Shown: piece by piece, positions 15,420 to 24,684 of the stretch | Layout of the letters: every line of letters begins with the position of its first letter | Numbering within the stretch: position 1 is the stretch's first letter | Assembly (NCBI RefSeq): GCF_004920835.1 | Contig: NZ_QFHO01000036.1 | Location: 1 to 42,574, forward strand | Length of the DNA: 42,574 nt | Direction of reading: 5' to 3' | DNA from: Stenotrophomonas maltophilia | Lineage (GTDB): Bacteria > Pseudomonadota > Gammaproteobacteria > Xanthomonadales > Xanthomonadaceae | Notes under the pieces: generated by a model | Told to the model about the DNA's origin: nothing | Seen by the model: the letters and a program-made list of their open reading frames with translations, nothing else | Databases searched by the model: none | Position numbers and translations under genes: made by a program

Positions 15420-15605
15420 TCAACGGCGGCGGCGCTTGCGGTCCACGTACAGGGTCTTGGCGATGCTCAGCACGATGCCGACACCGATACCCACCACGCA
15501 GCCCAGCAACAGGTTGTCGGCACCAAGGCCTACACCCACGCCGACCACGGTGGCGATGATCATCTCGACGGTGTGGGAAATCGGTTCGGGCTTCGGGGTG
15601 GACAT
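15420..15605 (-). CDS. Small glycine-rich inner-membrane protein, unknown function
   Basis: A 61-residue protein. After a short polar N-terminus (MSTPKPEPISHTVE) there are two hydrophobic, Gly/Val-rich segments, MIIATVVGVGVGLG and LLLGCVVGIGVGIVLSIA, separated by ADN, then a strongly basic tail VDRKRRRR. By the positive-inside rule the tail should be cytoplasmic. The GxGxG spacing is a glycine-zipper-like helix-packing pattern. GGAG lies seven bases before the ATG. It follows ftsH after its terminator and might be co-transcribed by read-through. I recognise no family; a structural or chaperone-accessory role is only speculation. Confidence 0.65.
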   Translation of the reverse strand: MSTPKPEPISHTVEMIIATVVGVGVGLGADNLLLGCVVGIGVGIVLSIAKTLYVDRKRRRR

Positions 15606-15651
15606 GCGGGCTCCAGCATCAGAACGGTTCTTCGGGATGGGCCAGTGGCCC

Positions 15652-15683
15652 GGAAACAACGAGGCCGGGTTGCCCCGGCCTCG
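15652..15683 (-). terminator. Intrinsic terminator after ftsH
   Basis: A perfect 10-bp stem CGAGGCCGGG / CCCGGCCTCG (15660-15669, 15674-15683) with a 4-nt loop, followed on the minus strand by TTGTTTCC. It lies 25 bases beyond the ftsH stop. Confidence 0.7.
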
Positions 15684-15707
15684 TCTGGTATTACCTGCAG
15701 CGGGCCG

Positions 15708-17642
<1,935 letters not shown>

Positions 17643-17711
17643 CCTCATTGGCTCCGGTGTTCCTCTTAGTGCTGGCGTTGCGTTGGGGTCGAACTTGCGT
17701 ACGTTGCGAGC

Positions 17712-18344
17712 TTACTTCATGTGGGCGCGTTTTCCCTGACCCAAGGCATACACCTCGGGGGAGCGCTTGCGCGAGGCTTCCGGCTTGCGGATGGAGACCT
17801 TGTCGTACCGGCGGCGCATGTCACGCACGTAGTCGTCAAAGCCTTCGCCCTGGAACAGCTTGATCAGGAACGCCCCACCGGTCTTCAGGTGGTTGTCGGC
17901 AAAATCCAGGGCCAGCTCCGCCAGGTGCATCATCCGCGGCTGGTCGACCGCGCCTACACCACTCTTATTGGGGGCCATGTCCGACAGCACAAGGTCTACC
18001 GGCTGATCTCCGAGCATGGCTTCAAACTGCGATAGGACGGTTTCTTCCCTGAAGTCACCGTGAAGGAACTCCACGCCGGCCAGCGGTGGCATGTCAAGGA
18101 TGTCCAGGGCCAGCACACGGCCAGTATCGCCAATCTGTCTCCGAACCTGCTGAGACCAACCGCCCGGGGCCGCGCCAAGGTCGACCACGACCATGTGCGG
18201 CTTCAGCAGCCGGTCACGTTCGAGCAGCTCTTCAAGCTTGTAGGCGGCGCGCGAGCGCATGCCTTCGGCCTGCGCCTTCTTCACGAAGGGGTCGGAGAAG
18301 TGTTCCTTGAGCCAGCGCTGGCTGCTTTTGCTGCGGGTAGCCAT
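17712..18344 (-). CDS. rlmE: 23S rRNA 2'-O-methyltransferase RlmE (FtsJ/RrmJ)
   Basis: A 210-residue SAM-dependent enzyme that methylates U2552 in the A loop of 23S rRNA, a late 50S assembly step. The SAM motif is VVDLGAAPGGWSQQ (53-66). The catalytic tetrad is complete: Lys36, Asp122 (SDMAPN), Lys162 (LIKLFQ) and Glu197, each two below the E. coli numbers 38, 124, 164 and 199. No ribosome-binding site is visible before the ATG; TATTTT lies 3-9 bases upstream, which could be a -10 of a near-leaderless transcript. It is divergent from yhbY and upstream of ftsH, as in E. coli. Confidence 0.97.
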   Translation of the reverse strand: MATRSKSSQRWLKEHFSDPFVKKAQAEGMRSRAAYKLEELLERDRLLKPHMVVVDLGAAPGGWSQQVRRQIGDTGRVLALDILDMPPLAGVEFLHGDFREETVLSQFEAMLGDQPVDLVLSDMAPNKSGVGAVDQPRMMHLAELALDFADNHLKTGGAFLIKLFQGEGFDDYVRDMRRRYDKVSIRKPEASRKRSPEVYALGQGKRAHMK

Positions 18345-18409
18345 TGAAAATAGGGGCTGATGGGGTCCTCATGATACCCTGATCGCCCCATTCAACCGTG
18401 TTTTCCTGC

Positions 18410-18715
18410 ATGTCCATCGCCCTGACCGCTTCCCAGACCCGTTTCCTGCGCGGCCAAGCCCACGACCTGAAGGCGCTGCTGCAGACCGGCGGCAAGGGCG
18501 TGACCCCGGCCTTCATCGCTGAGCTGAACGAAGTGCTGGAGCGTCACGAACTGGTCAAGGTGAAGGTCGCAGCCGAGGACCGCGACGCCCGTGACGTGAT
18601 GATCGGCGAGATCGTCGCCGCCACCGAAAGCGCGTTGGTGCAGCGCATCGGCCATGTGGCCGTGCTGTACCGTCCCAGCAGGGAACAGCGCCAGATCGTG
18701 CTGCCGCGCGGCTGA
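18410..18715 (+). CDS. yhbY: CRM-domain ribosome assembly protein YhbY
   Basis: A 101-residue single CRM (KH-like RNA-binding) domain protein that associates with pre-50S particles. Family marks: LTASQTRFLRGQAHDLK, the GxxG loop in GGKGVTPAFI, ELNEVLERHELVKVKV and the C-terminal IGHVAVLYRPSRE. ATG at 18410 is chosen by homology over an in-frame GTG four codons earlier. It is divergent from rlmE across a 65-bp gap and is followed 13 bp later by the Mth938-like gene. Confidence 0.95.
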   Translation: MSIALTASQTRFLRGQAHDLKALLQTGGKGVTPAFIAELNEVLERHELVKVKVAAEDRDARDVMIGEIVAATESALVQRIGHVAVLYRPSREQRQIVLPRG

Positions 18716-18728
18716 TCGCCCTACTCCC

Positions 18729-19103
18729 ATGCAGCTGAACCACGAACCGCCCGATTACGCCTACAGCCTGCGCGCTGCCGACGGGCGCTCGGCCAGGGTC
18801 AACGACCAGGTGCTGGGCAGCAGCTTCTTCCTGACTCCGGACCAGCTGGTCGCGCAGTGGCCGGTGACACGTGCCGCCGAGCTGCAGCTGGCCGACCTGG
18901 AGCCGATCCTGGCACTGAATCCGGCGCTGATCGTGCTGGGCACCGGCGACCGCCAGGTGTTCCCGCCGGCGGTAGTGATGGCTTCGTGCCTGAGCCGTGG
19001 CATCGGTCTGGAAGTGATGAACAACCCGGCCGCCGCGCGCACCTTCAACATCCTGGCCGGCGAAGGCCGTAAGGTCGCTGCCGCCTTCATTCTGGAAGGC
19101 TGA
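18729..19103 (+). CDS. Mth938-like (DUF498) domain protein
   Basis: A 124-residue protein of the DUF498/Mth938 fold, which includes the mitochondrial complex I assembly factor NDUFAF3. Visible pattern: SFFLTPDQLVAQWPV, ALNPALIVLGTGDRQVFPP and GIGLEVMNNPAAARTFNILAGEGR, then AAAFILEG at the end. The function in bacteria is not established. It lies 13 bp after yhbY, so the two are likely one transcript. The length is normal for the family. The following 277 bases hold repeats. Confidence 0.88.
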   Translation: MQLNHEPPDYAYSLRAADGRSARVNDQVLGSSFFLTPDQLVAQWPVTRAAELQLADLEPILALNPALIVLGTGDRQVFPPAVVMASCLSRGIGLEVMNNPAAARTFNILAGEGRKVAAAFILEG

Positions 19104-19113
19104 GGAACAGAGC

Positions 19114-19225
19114 CGCCAGGCATGGCCCGGCGCTACCTTGGATCACACGTAGCCTGTAGCGCCCGAGCCCATGCTCGGGCGGCGTCGCTTCGCGGCGGAA
19201 AGACGCCGGGCATGGCCCGGCGCCA
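19114..19225. repeat. Cluster of GCCGGGC-class GTAG hairpins
   Basis: Three related palindromes in about 110 bases: CGCCAGG-CATGG-CCCGGCG then CTAC (minus-strand GTAG, 19114-19136); GTAG at 19156 followed by CGCCCGAGC...GCTCGGGCG (plus); and GCCGGGCATGGCCCGGC near 19205-19222. Confidence 0.65.
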
Positions 19226-19231
19226 TCAACG

Positions 19232-19283
19232 TCAACGCGTCGGCAGGTACTGCTGCGGGTCGACCGGCTTGCCGTTGTAGCGG
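19232..19283. repeat. 52-bp duplicate of the end of the nlpD-like gene
   Basis: Matches 19381-19432 at 51 of 52 bases, including the stop codon. On the minus strand it would read RYNGKPVDPQQYLPTR then stop, against ...LPAR in the real gene. It lies just downstream of the gene, separated by 97 bases containing palindromes (an inverted GGCGTTTGC / GCAAACGCC pair, and GCCCGGCGT-GCT-ACGCCGGGC at 19330-19350). Confidence 0.9.
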
Positions 19284-19380
19284 GTGCGCCGACGGCGTTT
19301 GCGGCCCATGGGCCGCGCCGACGGCAAACGCCCGGCGTGCTACGCCGGGCCGGGGATCCGCCCAGATGGCGAATCGACGA

Positions 19381-20166
19381 TCAACGCGCCGGCAGGTACT
19401 GCTGCGGGTCGACCGGCTTGCCGTTGTAGCGGATCTCGAAGTGGACCATGTCGCGGTTCGCGCCGGTACGGCCCATCTCCGCGATCTGCTCGCCAGCCTT
19501 CACGCTCTGTCCTTCATTCACCAGGCGCTTGCGGTTATGACCGTACGCCGACAGCCACTGGTCGCTGTGCTTGATGATGATCAGCTCGCCGTAGCCGACC
19601 AGGCCGGCACCGGAATACACCACCACGCCATTGGCGGTGGCCTTGACTGCCTGGCCACTGGTGCCCGCGATGTCCACGCCCTGCTTGGTCGCATCACCCG
19701 CCACGTAGCGGCCCACGACGGCGCCATCGGCCGGCCAGCGCCAGGCGATGTTGCTCTTCACCGGACCGGCCGGCGCCGTGGTCGGCGCGGCACTGCCTGC
19801 GGTGCTGCCGCCGGAGCGCGGCGGGGTCACCACCGTGGTCGGTGCGCGGCCACCGCTGGCACCGGCCGGATACAGGCGGATCACCTGCCCCGGATGGATC
19901 GATGAGGGATTGTCCAGGCTGTTCCAGGCAATCAGGTCAGCCGGGGTGATGTCGTGGATGCGGGCCAGCGCATAGATGGTGTCACCCTTGCGAACGACCA
20001 CGGTCTGGCCCGGCTTGGGCACCGAGGTCTTCGGCGTGGTCACGCCGCCACCGGTGCTGCCCCCACCAGGACGAACCACGGTAGCGGTGCCGCAGGCGGC
20101 CAGGGTGGAAACCAGCAACGCCAGCGCGCCGATGCGCACTCCCTTGCTCAGACGATCAGGATTCAT
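19381..20166 (-). CDS. nlpD: NlpD-like lipoprotein with LysM and degenerate M23 domains
   Basis: A 261-residue protein. The signal peptide ends in a lipobox LAAC with Cys25, so it is a lipoprotein. A Gly/Thr/Pro-rich linker leads to a LysM domain (VVVRKGDTIYALARIHDI... HPGQVIRLYP), a second Pro/Thr/Gly linker, and an M23 (LytM) domain with GVDIAGTSGQAVKATANG, LSAYGHN and VHFEIRYNG. The first zinc-ligand His expected before GVD is absent (TKQGVDIAG), as in E. coli NlpD, which activates amidase AmiC instead of cutting peptidoglycan itself. So an amidase activator for cell separation is inferred. Its ATG overlaps the yqaA stop by four bases. The order surE-pcm-yqaA-nlpD matches the E. coli surE-pcm-nlpD order, but no rpoS follows. 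Confidence 0.87.
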   Translation of the reverse strand: MNPDRLSKGVRIGALALLVSTLAACGTATVVRPGGGSTGGGVTTPKTSVPKPGQTVVVRKGDTIYALARIHDITPADLIAWNSLDNPSSIHPGQVIRLYPAGASGGRAPTTVVTPPRSGGSTAGSAAPTTAPAGPVKSNIAWRWPADGAVVGRYVAGDATKQGVDIAGTSGQAVKATANGVVVYSGAGLVGYGELIIIKHSDQWLSAYGHNRKRLVNEGQSVKAGEQIAEMGRTGANRDMVHFEIRYNGKPVDPQQYLPAR

Positions 20167-20777
20167 GCGAACTTCGACCTCCATACAAGCCAGGCGACCA
20201 GCACCACCACCAACGCGGTGGCGATCCAGCCCAGCGGTTCAATCCAGCGACGCAGCGCCGCTTCGGCACGCGCACCACCGATACGGATGACCGCAGCCAG
20301 CACGAACACGCGCTTGCCACGACCGATCAGCATGCTCAACAGGTACTGCGGCATCGGTACGCCGACGATACCCGATGCCCACGTGAAGACCTTCATCGGG
20401 ATCGGCATGAAGCCGCCCAGCACCAGGAAGGTGAACACCGCCCACGGCGACTCGGCCATCTTGGCCTGCACGGTGGTGATGCCCTGCTCGATCGCCGGCA
20501 GCATGCCCAGTGCCTCGAACAGTGGCTTGATCGCCTCGAAGGCGAAATGACCCAACGCGTAGCCGACCACCGCACCGACCATTGAACCGGCCAGGCTGAG
20601 AGTCGCGAACCACCAGCCGCGCTTGGGCTGGGCCACGCACATCGGCGCCAGCATCACTTCCGGCATCACCGGGAAAATGATCGCCTCGAAGAAACTCAAT
20701 ACCGTGAGGTAGGTCGGCGCGCGTTCGTGCGCCGCCCACTTCATCGCCCGCTCGTACAGCGGCCCGAAAATCTTCAT
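20163..20777 (-). CDS. yqaA: YqaA/DedA-type (VTT-domain) inner-membrane protein
   Basis: A 204-residue membrane protein with about four to five hydrophobic segments. The pattern SFFEAIIFPVMPEVML, the Gly-rich AGSMVGAVVGYALG, and FMPIPMKVFTWASGIVG is that of the YqaA branch of the SNARE-associated/VTT (DedA) superfamily. DedA proteins are implicated in undecaprenyl-phosphate or phospholipid translocation and proton-motive-force upkeep; the YqaA branch is not characterised. It lies between pcm and nlpD, 18 bp after pcm, and overlaps nlpD by four bases, so it belongs to the same operon. The symbol reflects family similarity only. Confidence 0.85.
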   Translation of the reverse strand: MKIFGPLYERAMKWAAHERAPTYLTVLSFFEAIIFPVMPEVMLAPMCVAQPKRGWWFATLSLAGSMVGAVVGYALGHFAFEAIKPLFEALGMLPAIEQGITTVQAKMAESPWAVFTFLVLGGFMPIPMKVFTWASGIVGVPMPQYLLSMLIGRGKRVFVLAAVIRIGGARAEAALRRWIEPLGWIATALVVVLVAWLVWRSKFA

Positions 20778-20795
20778 GCAACCCTGCTCCGTGGA

Positions 20796-21473
20796 TTAGT
20801 CCAGCATGCCAGACAGCAGCGGTACGAAGGTGACCGGCGCCAGCACGTGTTGTTCGATGCTGCCGTCGGCCTTGCGGTCCAACTGCACCAGCGACTGCGC
20901 ACTGGGGCCGCCGACCGGGGCCACCAGGCGGCCGCCTTCGGCGAGCTGCTCGATCAGTACATCGACCAGCGCCGGCGCCGCTGCGGTGACCACGATGGCA
21001 TCGAACGGACCGTGCTCGGCCCAACCGACGCGGCCGTCATCATGCTTGGTACGGATGTTCATGCCCAACGCGCGAAAACGCTTGCGCGCCTGGCGCAGCA
21101 GGTCTCCGATGCGCTCGACGGTGTACACCTCCAGACCCAGTGCGCCGAGCACCGCGGCCTGGTAGCCCGAACCGGTACCCACTTCCAGCACCCGCTTCGG
21201 TGCCACCTGCAGGACAGCCTCGGTCATCCGAGCGACCACCCAGGGTTGCGAAATGGTCTGGCCATGGCCGATCGGCAGTGCGGTGTCTTCGTAAGCCCGT
21301 GACGCCAGCGCCTCATCAATGAACAGATGGCGCGGCACCACCCGGATCGCATTCAAGGTTGATTCGTCGGCGATGCCCGCTTCACGCAGGCGATCGACCA
21401 GGCGGTCACGCACACGTTGCGAGGTCATGCCGATGCCGACAGCTTCCGGTTGCAGGCGCAGGCGCGGGCTCAT
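20796..21473 (-). CDS. pcm: Protein-L-isoaspartate O-methyltransferase Pcm
   Basis: A 225-residue enzyme that methylates isoaspartyl residues in damaged proteins so they can revert to aspartate. Visible: VPRHLFIDEALASRAYED, the substrate loop PIGHGQTISQP (67-77), the SAM motif VLEVGTGSGYQ (95-105) and VTAAAPALVDVL. It carries an N-terminal extension of about 15 residues before MTSQRVRDRL compared with E. coli. Its ATG overlaps the surE stop by four bases (ATGA), so the two are translationally coupled. Confidence 0.96.
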   Translation of the reverse strand: MSPRLRLQPEAVGIGMTSQRVRDRLVDRLREAGIADESTLNAIRVVPRHLFIDEALASRAYEDTALPIGHGQTISQPWVVARMTEAVLQVAPKRVLEVGTGSGYQAAVLGALGLEVYTVERIGDLLRQARKRFRALGMNIRTKHDDGRVGWAEHGPFDAIVVTAAAPALVDVLIEQLAEGGRLVAPVGGPSAQSLVQLDRKADGSIEQHVLAPVTFVPLLSGMLD

Positions 21474-22249
21474 GCCGGCTGGTCCAGCGCAGCACTGAGG
21501 CCGCCGACCCAGCTGGCCACCTTCTCCAGTGCCTGGTAGCGGGTCAGGTCGACCTGGATCGGCGTGATCGAGATGTGGCCGGTGCGCACCGCATGGAAAT
21601 CGGTGCCGGGGCCGGAGTCCTGCTCGCGGCCAGCTGGCCCGATCCAGTACACCTCATTGCCGCGCGGGTCTTTCTGCGCGATGCAGCCTTCGGCGCGATG
21701 GCGGTTGCCGAGGCGGGTGACCTCGAAGCCCTTGACCTCGTTCCACGGCAGATCCGGCACGTTGACGTTGAGGATGGTGTCGGCGGGCAGCGGGTCGGCC
21801 TTGAGGCGGGCAACGATCTCGACTGCAGCACGCGCGGCGGTCTCGAAGTGCTTCGGATCGTGATTGCGGCTGACCAGCGAGACCGCTACTGCCGGCAAAC
21901 CGAGGAAGCGACCTTCCATCGCCGCCGAGACGGTGCCGGAATAGATCACGTCGTCGCCGAGGTTGGCAGCGTTGTTGATGCCGGACACGACAATGTCAGG
22001 TTCGAATTCAAGCAGGCCGGTCAGCGCCAGATGCACGCAATCGGTCGGCGTGCCGGCTACAGAGACGGTGTAGTGGTCGATGCGCTTGAGGCGGATCGGC
22101 AGGTCCAGGGTCAGGGAGTTGCTGGCGCCGGAGCGGTCGCGGTCGGGTGCGACCACCGTCACTTCGTGACCGGCTTCGCGCAGGACCGAGGCAAGCATCC
22201 GGATGCCTGCGGCGTCGACACCATCGTCATTGCTGACCAGGATTCGCAT
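21470..22249 (-). CDS. surE: 5'/3'-nucleotidase SurE
   Basis: A 259-residue metal-dependent survival nucleotidase that removes phosphate from nucleoside monophosphates. The metal site is complete: Asp8 and Asp9 (LVSNDDGVDAAG), Ser40 (DRDRSGASNSLTL) and Asn92 (VVSGINNAANLGDD). YSGTVSAAMEG is also present. The open frame extends 35 codons upstream but MRILVSNDDG is the universal start. In E. coli truD lies directly upstream and overlaps; here a Smr-domain gene on the other strand lies between them. Confidence 0.97.
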   Translation of the reverse strand: MRILVSNDDGVDAAGIRMLASVLREAGHEVTVVAPDRDRSGASNSLTLDLPIRLKRIDHYTVSVAGTPTDCVHLALTGLLEFEPDIVVSGINNAANLGDDVIYSGTVSAAMEGRFLGLPAVAVSLVSRNHDPKHFETAARAAVEIVARLKADPLPADTILNVNVPDLPWNEVKGFEVTRLGNRHRAEGCIAQKDPRGNEVYWIGPAGREQDSGPGTDFHAVRTGHISITPIQVDLTRYQALEKVASWVGGLSAALDQPA

Positions 22250-22458
22250 CTTCGATTTAACCGCTTGATTTTCCAAGAATTCGATTCCATCACCGTGCAG
22301 TGTGGGCGGGACCGTCGCGCTTCCCTGCGGAAGCCGTCGACCCTGCAAGGGCATCGTCTATTGTGCCGCATGCGAGCCGCCGGTCCTACCCTGCCGGCGG
22401 TCACGGCCGACTTCGAATCGTCATAGGCAGGCTCACGCCGGCGGTTTACCCTGTGCGC

Positions 22459-22998
22459 ATGTCGCACCCTGAAGATGAAGATCCGGCCGCGTTGTTCCGT
22501 GCAGCCATCGGCGAAGTGACGCCGCTGCGCAAGGATGCCGAGCCGGCGCCCGCCGCGCCGCGGCCAAAACCGCGCGCGCGCATGGCCGAGCGTGACGAGG
22601 CGGAAGCCGCTGGCGAGTTCGCCCGGCTGCTGCGCGACAGTACGCCGCTCGAAGCCGGCGACGTGGCCAGCTATCGACGCGACAACCTGCCGCCGCGGGT
22701 GTTCCAGCGCCTCAAGCGTGGCCAGTACTCGGTGCAGGACGAGCTGGACCTGCATGGTGCAACCGCAGCGCAGGCAGAAGCGTTGCTGCGCCAGTTCCTG
22801 CTGGAAGCGCATGCGCACGAATACGGCTGCGTGCGCATCATCCACGGCAAGGGCCTGCAGTCCGATGGCGGTGCGCCGGTACTGAAAAACCTGGTCGATC
22901 GCCTGCTGCGGCTGCGCAACGACGTGCTGGCGTTTCATTCGGCGCCGACCGGACAAGGCGGCACCGGCGCGATGCTGGTGCTGCTGGCACGGCGTTGA
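22459..22998 (+). CDS. Smr-domain protein (SmrA/YdaL-like)
   Basis: A 179-residue protein with a polar, Ala/Pro/Arg-rich N-terminal part (residues 1-80, containing RRDNLPPRVFQRLKRGQ) and a C-terminal Smr domain starting at DELDLHGATAAQAEALLRQF and continuing with VRIIHGKGLQSDGG and LAFHSAPTGQGGTGAMLVLL. The LDLHG and HGKG motifs are the nuclease-type Smr signature found in small MutS-related proteins; some Smr proteins nick DNA and others cut mRNA at collided ribosomes. It is transcribed towards truD and away from surE, interrupting a conserved operon, and is bounded at 23022 by an inverted pair of GTAG hairpins. Confidence 0.9.
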   Translation: MSHPEDEDPAALFRAAIGEVTPLRKDAEPAPAAPRPKPRARMAERDEAEAAGEFARLLRDSTPLEAGDVASYRRDNLPPRVFQRLKRGQYSVQDELDLHGATAAQAEALLRQFLLEAHAHEYGCVRIIHGKGLQSDGGAPVLKNLVDRLLRLRNDVLAFHSAPTGQGGTGAMLVLLARR

Positions 22999-23021
22999 CG
23001 AATCCGGCGGCGACCGGCCCG

Positions 23022-23110
23022 GTAGAAGTCGACTGTTAGTCGACTGCTCTCTGCAGCAGCACGCCGAAACCCCGCGATGCGCGCGATAGTCGACTAACAG
23101 TCGACTCTAC
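23022..23110. repeat. Inverted pair of GTAG hairpins between Smr gene and truD
   Basis: GTAG at 23022 leads AGTCGACTGTTAGTCGACT; 50 bases later the reverse complement AGTCGACTAACAGTCGACT ends in CTAC at 23110. Each arm is itself a hairpin and the two arms are exact inverts, so the region can fold as two small hairpins or one long one. It sits between two converging genes and may serve as a shared terminator. Confidence 0.85.
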
Positions 23111-23124
23111 CCCCGCCCGCCTGC

Positions 23125-24156
23125 TCAGGCCTGCGAGGCGTCTTCGACCGGGCCGAGCTCGTGCAGCACGGCAGTGGCATAACAGCCCGGCGGCAGTGCG
23201 AACGACAGTTCCAGCACGTCATCCGCCAGCCACTGGTGCTGCAGCAACGCTGGACGCAGGCGCAGTGCGCGGCGCTCCTGCTTCAGGCGCGCGTCTTCCA
23301 GACCTGCACGCAGCGCCTTGGATTCGTCGTCATCCAGCGCCGCCAGCTCCAGCGCGTGTGCCGCTTCGGTGCTGCGCAGTTCACCCTCGCCCCACAGCGG
23401 TGCGCTGGGGTGGATGTCGAAGCGCGCCAGGCGCTCGGCCAGTACATCGGTGTACGGCTCGGGGCCGAACACGCTGCGGCTGCCATCGAGCATCCACACT
23501 TCGCCATCCAGCGGCTGGTCCCAGTTGCCCTGCTCCACGCGCGCGGCCAGCACGCGGTTGAACAGCGCCGAGCGGGCCGCCGACAGCAGCAGTGAACGCT
23601 GGTCCTTGCGCATGCGGCGGCCACCGAACATCGCCAGCGCCGCCGGCACGTTGCCACCGTCGCGGCCAAAACGCTGCTCGCCGAACCAGTTCGGCAGGCC
23701 CCGCTCTGCGATCTGCTGCAGGCGCTCACTGATCGCGGCGGCATCACCCTGCACGTCGCGCAGCACCAGCTTGAAACGGTTGCCGGCCAGCGCACCACGC
23801 TGCAGCTTGCGGTTGTGCCAGGTGGATTCGATCACTTCGATTTCATCACTGGCCAGCGATGCCAGGTCAGGCGCCACGCGCTTGGGCAGGTGCACGCTGA
23901 AGCGCTGGGTGGTGACCGCGTGCCGATCCTTCATGCCGGCGTAGCTCACCGCCATTTCCGGCAGGCCAGCCCATGCGGCCAGCAGCTTGGCCACGTGCAC
24001 GGTGTTGGCACCGCGCTTGCGGATGTGCAGCAGCAGGTGCTCACCTTCGCCGGTGGCCTCGAAGGCCGGCAGTTCATCAACCTGGAAATCTTCCGGCGTG
24101 GTGCGGATGCGTGCGCTCAGCAGCGGCGCGCCGAACGCGAGCGGCAGCGGAATCAT
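23125..24156 (-). CDS. truD: tRNA pseudouridine(13) synthase TruD
   Basis: A 343-residue enzyme that makes pseudouridine at position 13 of tRNA-Glu. The N-terminal FQVDELPAF, the catalytic GMKDRHAVTTQRFSVH (Asp in KDR), the RNA-binding NRFKLVLRDV, and PNWFGEQRFGRDGGN are all present, followed by the inserted TRUD domain with LLSAARSALFN and the C-terminal RALRL...LELSFALPPGCYATAVL. The start MIPLPLAFG overlaps the ispF stop by four bases. The length is typical. Confidence 0.97.
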   Translation of the reverse strand: MIPLPLAFGAPLLSARIRTTPEDFQVDELPAFEATGEGEHLLLHIRKRGANTVHVAKLLAAWAGLPEMAVSYAGMKDRHAVTTQRFSVHLPKRVAPDLASLASDEIEVIESTWHNRKLQRGALAGNRFKLVLRDVQGDAAAISERLQQIAERGLPNWFGEQRFGRDGGNVPAALAMFGGRRMRKDQRSLLLSAARSALFNRVLAARVEQGNWDQPLDGEVWMLDGSRSVFGPEPYTDVLAERLARFDIHPSAPLWGEGELRSTEAAHALELAALDDDESKALRAGLEDARLKQERRALRLRPALLQHQWLADDVLELSFALPPGCYATAVLHELGPVEDASQA

Positions 24157-24650
24157 GCCGCCACCAGCAGCACCACCGCCTGCGCGGCGATGCCTTCGCC
24201 ACGGCCGGTGAAGCCCAGCTTCTCCGAGGTGGTGGCCTTGACGCTGACCGCGTCCAGCGGCAGTTGCAGCAGTTCGCCGATGCGTTCGCGCATGGCCAAC
24301 GCGTGCGGGCCGACCTTCGGCCGCTCGCAGATCACGGTGATGTCGGTGTTGCCGACGCGCCAGCCGCGCTCGCGCAGCAGGCTGTCGCAGTGGCGCACGA
24401 AATCGCTGCTGTCGGCACCCTTCCAGCGGTCGTCGCTCGGCGGGAAATGCTGGCCGATGTCCCCCAGCGCGATCGCACCCAGCATGGCATCGCACAGCGC
24501 ATGCAGGATCACGTCGCCATCGCTGTGTGCAAGCACGCCGCAGCTGTGCGGCACGTTCACTCCGCCGAGCATGATGTGGTCGCCTTCACCGAAGGCATGG
24601 ACGTCGTAGCCCTGGCCGATGCGGACGGGCGGGAACAGTGCGGTGCTCAT
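24153..24650 (-). CDS. ispF: 2-C-methyl-D-erythritol 2,4-cyclodiphosphate synthase IspF
   Basis: A 165-residue trimeric enzyme of the MEP isoprenoid pathway. The zinc ligands Asp16, His18 (GQGYDVHAF) and His50 (SDGDVILHALCDA) sit at the E. coli positions plus eight. ALGDIGQHFPPSD and the C-terminal VKATTSEKLGFTGRGEG are diagnostic. The N-terminal extension of eight residues is small. It is 34 bp downstream of ispD and overlaps truD, so it is one operon with ftsB and ispD. Confidence 0.98.
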   Translation of the reverse strand: MSTALFPPVRIGQGYDVHAFGEGDHIMLGGVNVPHSCGVLAHSDGDVILHALCDAMLGAIALGDIGQHFPPSDDRWKGADSSDFVRHCDSLLRERGWRVGNTDITVICERPKVGPHALAMRERIGELLQLPLDAVSVKATTSEKLGFTGRGEGIAAQAVVLLVAA

Positions 24651-24684
24651 GGATACAGCCCTTGCAGCAGGGCCGCGCGGGCAA

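Noticed and set aside
19232..19283. A second small gene or leader peptide from the duplicated nlpD tail
   Set aside because: The copy holds only the last 16 codons and a stop, with no start codon and no ribosome-binding site in frame.
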